Source of the DNA: Bradyrhizobium liaoningense
GTDB taxonomy: Bacteria > Pseudomonadota > Alphaproteobacteria > Rhizobiales > Xanthobacteraceae
Direction: 5' to 3'
Assembly: GCF_018130785.1 (NCBI RefSeq)
Contig: NZ_JAFCJT010000026.1
Span: forward strand, 27,477 to 91,476
Length of the DNA stretch: 64,000 nt
The notes beneath the pieces are model-generated. The model ran no database searches. It saw only the letters and a list, made by a program, of their open reading frames with translations, and was not told the DNA's origin. Of the stretch, positions 61,124-64,000 are shown one piece after another. Within the stretch, counting starts at the first letter, position 1; every line of letters begins with the position of its first letter. Made by a program: the position numbers and the translations under genes.

Positions 61124-61774
61124 ATGACGACATCCCCAAAACGCCACGGCGCGCCGCCGGTCGCGGCAAACGATCGCAGTGGCCTCGCCGGCAGCCCGCG
61201 GATCAAACTCTACAAGCGGCGGATTGCGATCAACCATCCCGATCCGCAAGCCGGCGAGCGTCTGCTGGCCGAGGCGCTCGGCGCCGTCGATCGCGACGCG
61301 CTGCATGGCCTGCTGAAGCAATTGGTGAAGGCCAGCGTGATCGGGCAGAAGCCCGATGAAGCCAATCTCGCCTTCATGGTCTCGATGATCAGAAGCATCG
61401 CGCCGACGGACTCCATCGAGGCCATGCTGGTGTCCCAGATGGTCTCCGTTCACATGGCGGCGATGCACTCTGCCTGTCGCCTCGCCTGCATCGACGATCT
61501 TGCGCAGCATGAGAGCGTCACGCGTGCACTGACCCGGCTCTCCCGCACCTTCGCCGCCCAGGTCGAGGCGCTGAGCCGCCACCGCAACAGCGACGAGCGT
61601 ACGATCATGGTACGGAATCTGTCGGTGCAGGATGGAGGAAGAGCGATCGTGGGCAACATTACCCAGCACGCGAGCGTGATCGTTGCAGAGCCGAACGCTG
61701 CGACGGATGCAGGACTGGTCCCGCGCCACGAAACCGGCCTGCACGAAGAGACCGAAGCCAGGCAAGGCGCGTGA
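61124..61774 (+). CDS. Phage-like hypothetical protein preceding an HGG-motif protein
   Basis: A 216-aa soluble protein, start MTTSPKRHGAPP. The middle is helical (RLLAEALGAVDRDALHGLLKQ, MVSMIRSIAPTDS, MVSVHMAAMHSACRL) and the end is low-complexity with an Arg/Glu-rich tail. No known domain recognised. Its stop overlaps the GTG start of the next gene (GTGA), so the two are coupled. Pairs of this kind occur in rhizobial genomes, often near phage remnants as I recall. Function unknown. Confidence 0.7.
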   Translation: MTTSPKRHGAPPVAANDRSGLAGSPRIKLYKRRIAINHPDPQAGERLLAEALGAVDRDALHGLLKQLVKASVIGQKPDEANLAFMVSMIRSIAPTDSIEAMLVSQMVSVHMAAMHSACRLACIDDLAQHESVTRALTRLSRTFAAQVEALSRHRNSDERTIMVRNLSVQDGGRAIVGNITQHASVIVAEPNAATDAGLVPRHETGLHEETEARQGA

Positions 61775-62040
61775 GCGGCGATCACACCCGCAACACGGCT
61801 GCGATGCAGGCGAGTCCGCGCTGCGGCGCCAGGACACGCAGCGGCACCGCCTGCCTCGCGCCGGCGGTGCACGGCAAGACCCGCTGTCGCATGCATGGCG
61901 GCGCCGCGAGATCAGGCGCACCGAGGGGAAATCAGAATGCGCAGAAGCACGGGCTATTCGCGCAGGACCGGATCACGGAACGAAGGGCGATGCGGTCGTT
62001 GCTCGGCGAGACGCGGAAGCTGCTGCAAGAGCTCGGCTAG
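61771..62040 (+). CDS. HGG-motif small protein (phage/mobile-element associated family)
   Basis: An 89-aa basic protein starting at a GTG. It shows PRCGARTRSGTACLAPAVHG, CRMHGGAARSG and APRGNQNAQKHGLFA, the characteristic Cys-and-HGG pattern of a small family (often called HGGxSTG) found in phage and transposon contexts. The Cys/His spacing suggests a zinc-binding site. The stop is followed by the converging TolB/TPR gene 151 bp away. Exact function not established. Confidence 0.75.
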   Translation: MSGDHTRNTAAMQASPRCGARTRSGTACLAPAVHGKTRCRMHGGAARSGAPRGNQNAQKHGLFAQDRITERRAMRSLLGETRKLLQELG

Positions 62041-62191
62041 GCCGTATACCCATAAACCTCGCGGCGTGATGCGACGAAGGCTACGCCTGCTTTGCCCCCA
62101 ATAGCGACCAGGTTCGTGCGGCAGCGCAAGAGGTCGCGATGGGCCCGAAACAGACGTTCGTCGCCTCGTCAGCAATCGACTTGCCTGCACG

Positions 62192-63694
62192 CTATTGCTC
62201 CCGCACGCCTCCCTTCCTCAGCCCATCGACAATGTCATCGAACTCACGACGAAATTGCGGATTACTCGAGAGTGCGTAGCCAAATTCACGGAACCACTGG
62301 ATCGTGAAATCTGGTCGGAGCTTAATCAATTCAGTTAAGCTTTGGCGTGCCTGCTCCAATTGCCCTGTAGTTCCATAAGCCGAAACCAGATCTACATGGC
62401 CGAACCATAATGCGTTGTTAATATTGATCGCCCGCCTACATTCCTCGATGGCTTCTTGGTATTCATGCAGGTGCAGGTGTGCATGGCAACGGTTGTAATA
62501 CCAAGAGACAGCAATCGGATCTTTCGGGCTGAGGCGGAGTGCCAGCTGAAGCGGCGAGAAGGCTTCGCGGGCCCGCCCGGAGAGGATGAGTGCAAGTCCT
62601 TTCTGAGCGTAGGCCATCGGGAAATTTGGATTGATTTCAAGCGCAGCGTCGTATTGAGGCAACGCCTCCTCAGGGCGCCCAAATACTCGAAGAGTGTCCC
62701 CCTTTACCACGTAAGCCAATGCGTTTGACGAGCTTTTCGCAAGAGCCCTGTCGATGAGATCAGTCGCTATTTTTTTATCTTCGGCCATGGACGCCGACCA
62801 CCTGAAGCTCGCAGCAATGGCCAAGCACCACGCTTTCGCGATCATTGCATCGACGTTATCCGGATCGAGACGCAACGCACTGTCGAACAGGTCCTTTGCC
62901 TGCGCGATTTCCGTCTTCGACCGGGGCTCATAGAACTTTGCCCAGCCGCGCATCGTGAAGTCCATGGCGTCTGGATTTCTAGATTGGTCCTTTTCGCTGC
63001 GGCGGCTTTCGGCATGCATGAGTTCAATGTTTAGCGAGCGTGCGAGCCGTCCTGTGATTTGGTCCTGCAAGGCGGCGACATTCGTGCGATCGCCATCGAA
63101 ACGATCCGACCAGACGTCCCGACCGCTCGCGATATCCGTGAGCGATACGTTTACCCGGACCTGATCCCCATTGCGCCGCACCGCCCCTTGGACTGCCCAC
63201 CGGATGCCGAGATCCTTCCCGAGCGTCTTGAGATCGATCGGCTTGTTTTTGTATGTGAAGGCCGTCCCGCGTCCGATGACGAATGCGCCGGGCATTTGCG
63301 CGAGATCGGTCGTCAGATCGGTCGTAATACTGTCGGCGAAATAGTCCTGTTCCGGATCGTTGTTGAGGTTTGCGAATGGCAGGACAACGAGAGACAACCG
63401 GGGAGCAACATCGGGCCGGGCCGTGGCCTCCCTCTGCGTCTGTTGCTTGTCCGGAAAAACGTCTGTCCGGATTGTCTTCCACACAGTCCAGAAGCCGACG
63501 AGGCCACCCGCGATCGCGCCGACGGCGGCAATCGAGGCGAGCGCGCGGCCCATCAACTGCAATCGTGCCCGGAGGCGACTCTTTAGATTGCGATCGGATG
63601 TCGCGAGATTGCAGTCGGATGTCGCTTTGTCCGCTTGCTCGTTATCGGATGTTGGTCTGTCCGGTAGCTCGTTGGGGACTTCCGAGTTCGTCAC
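62192..63694 (-). CDS. TolB/TPR-repeat protein (adenylate-cyclase-accessory type)
   Basis: A 500-aa membrane-anchored protein. A Ser/Asp/Asn-rich N-terminal tail (with the near-repeat ATSDCNL, ATSDRNL) precedes one membrane segment (about 48-68), a TolB-like domain (about 98-225, VVLPFANLNNDPEQDYFAD, GIRWAVQGAVRRNGDQVRV) and at least five TPR repeats (about 260-490). This arrangement is the C-terminal part of many rhizobial class III adenylate cyclases, but here the cyclase domain is missing. The GTG at 63694 has GGGGGAGG upstream; a TTG at 63718 is less likely. Partner unknown. Confidence 0.85.
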   Translation of the reverse strand: MTNSEVPNELPDRPTSDNEQADKATSDCNLATSDRNLKSRLRARLQLMGRALASIAAVGAIAGGLVGFWTVWKTIRTDVFPDKQQTQREATARPDVAPRLSLVVLPFANLNNDPEQDYFADSITTDLTTDLAQMPGAFVIGRGTAFTYKNKPIDLKTLGKDLGIRWAVQGAVRRNGDQVRVNVSLTDIASGRDVWSDRFDGDRTNVAALQDQITGRLARSLNIELMHAESRRSEKDQSRNPDAMDFTMRGWAKFYEPRSKTEIAQAKDLFDSALRLDPDNVDAMIAKAWCLAIAASFRWSASMAEDKKIATDLIDRALAKSSSNALAYVVKGDTLRVFGRPEEALPQYDAALEINPNFPMAYAQKGLALILSGRAREAFSPLQLALRLSPKDPIAVSWYYNRCHAHLHLHEYQEAIEECRRAININNALWFGHVDLVSAYGTTGQLEQARQSLTELIKLRPDFTIQWFREFGYALSSNPQFRREFDDIVDGLRKGGVREQ

Positions 63695-64000
63695 CGTTGC
63701 CTCCCCCGCAGGGGGCAAAACACGAAACTAGCAGATTTTCGCGGCGTTGGGTTGGTCAAGGTTGCTGACTAGTTCACGCCTCCCTCAAATTGTTGCTTCG
63801 ACAATCGTCTGTTCTACGACGTGATGTCCGCATCGGTCACCGCGCCAACGGCCCTGTCAGCTACGGGCCGATTTTGTTGCAAAAGTCGGCTGTAACCGAC
63901 GGATGTCTTTCGGCCATTCGGTCAGGCCGACCGGCTTTGATCCGCCGCCCCTAACGCTCTCAACGCAACTCCTACGCTACGCAATGCGCAAAGCATGAGC
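63695..64000. other. 306-bp region at the window end, no gene seen
   Basis: No gene is supported here. The sequence is less GC-rich than its surroundings and holds the upstream region of the TolB/TPR gene. A CGGGCCGATTTTGTTGCAAA stretch at about 63865 looks like a fragment of a widespread rhizobial sequence, but I cannot assign it. Confidence 0.4.

Noticed and set aside
63586..63650. Short tandem-like repeats (ATCGGATGT) resembling a small repeat array
   Set aside because: Three loose copies lie inside the TolB/TPR coding sequence and encode the ATSDxNL near-repeat; not a CRISPR array, because spacers and repeat length are wrong.

Overview
The window is a chromosomal stretch of a high-GC alphaproteobacterium, most likely Bradyrhizobium or a close relative in the Nitrobacteraceae. 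This rests on the gene content (several substrate-binding transport systems, a Sox/flavocytochrome c cluster, a cytochrome bo3-type quinol oxidase, TctC and Liv systems), the protein sequences, a perfect FixK/FNR-type box, and several families of short palindromic repeats of a kind I associate with Bradyrhizobium. No rRNA, tRNA, CRISPR array or intact insertion sequence was seen. The assignment is from memory of protein families; no search was run.

Layout. 1-5.1 kb (minus): an alkyl sulfatase cut by the window edge, preceded by a TRAP transporter (DctP, then a fused DctQM permease). 5.3-7 kb: trans-aconitate methyltransferase divergent from a short-chain dehydrogenase (SDR). 7-10.6 kb: an island of small poorly known genes (UBP zinc finger, membrane proteins, a ClpP-like protease, a Gly/Tyr-rich secreted protein behind a FixK-type box) mixed with palindromic repeats. 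10.6-15 kb: a beta-decarboxylating dehydrogenase, a DHA2 MFS exporter and a B12-binding radical SAM protein resembling the hopanoid methylase family. 15.2-21.2 kb (plus): one tightly packed run, a two-subunit molybdenum hydroxylase followed by FccB/SoxF, SoxX, SoxY, SoxZ and SoxA. 21.3-24.4 kb: a sugar-type ABC importer without an ATPase gene. 24.4-26.8 kb (minus): an NCS2/AzgA-like permease and a biuret-hydrolase-like cysteine hydrolase. 27-37 kb: a hotdog-like protein, a giant fused indolepyruvate:ferredoxin oxidoreductase, a ketosteroid-dehydrogenase-like flavoprotein, an HtrA-like protease without a signal peptide, a GMC dehydrogenase with its small subunit, and a secreted nuclease. 38-42 kb (minus): cyoABCD. 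42.1-44.3 kb (plus): SDR, carboxymuconolactone decarboxylase-like protein, SDR. 44.4-50.8 kb: sorbosone dehydrogenase-like protein, PuuD, a VOC protein, an L,D-transpeptidase and a lytic transglycosylase. 50.8-59.7 kb: a TPP enzyme/SDR/cupin operon divergent from an IclR regulator, followed by a Liv-type ABC importer whose permease and both ATPases are fused in one protein. 59.7-64 kb: a TctC binding protein, a two-gene HGG-motif module of phage-like flavour, and a TolB/TPR protein.

How the genes work together. Most of the window is uptake and oxidation of organic and sulfur compounds feeding a respiratory chain: TRAP, ABC, Liv and TctC systems bring in substrates; SDR, GMC, FAD, Mo and PQQ-type dehydrogenases oxidise them; Sox/Fcc proteins handle reduced sulfur in the periplasm; and the bo3-type oxidase can take electrons from quinol. 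The two least ordinary systems are the Mo-hydroxylase/SoxFXYZA operon, which has no soxB or soxCD in view and a SoxY with an altered carrier tail, and the LivM-LivG-LivF triple fusion with a 20-bp palindrome overlapping its candidate promoter.
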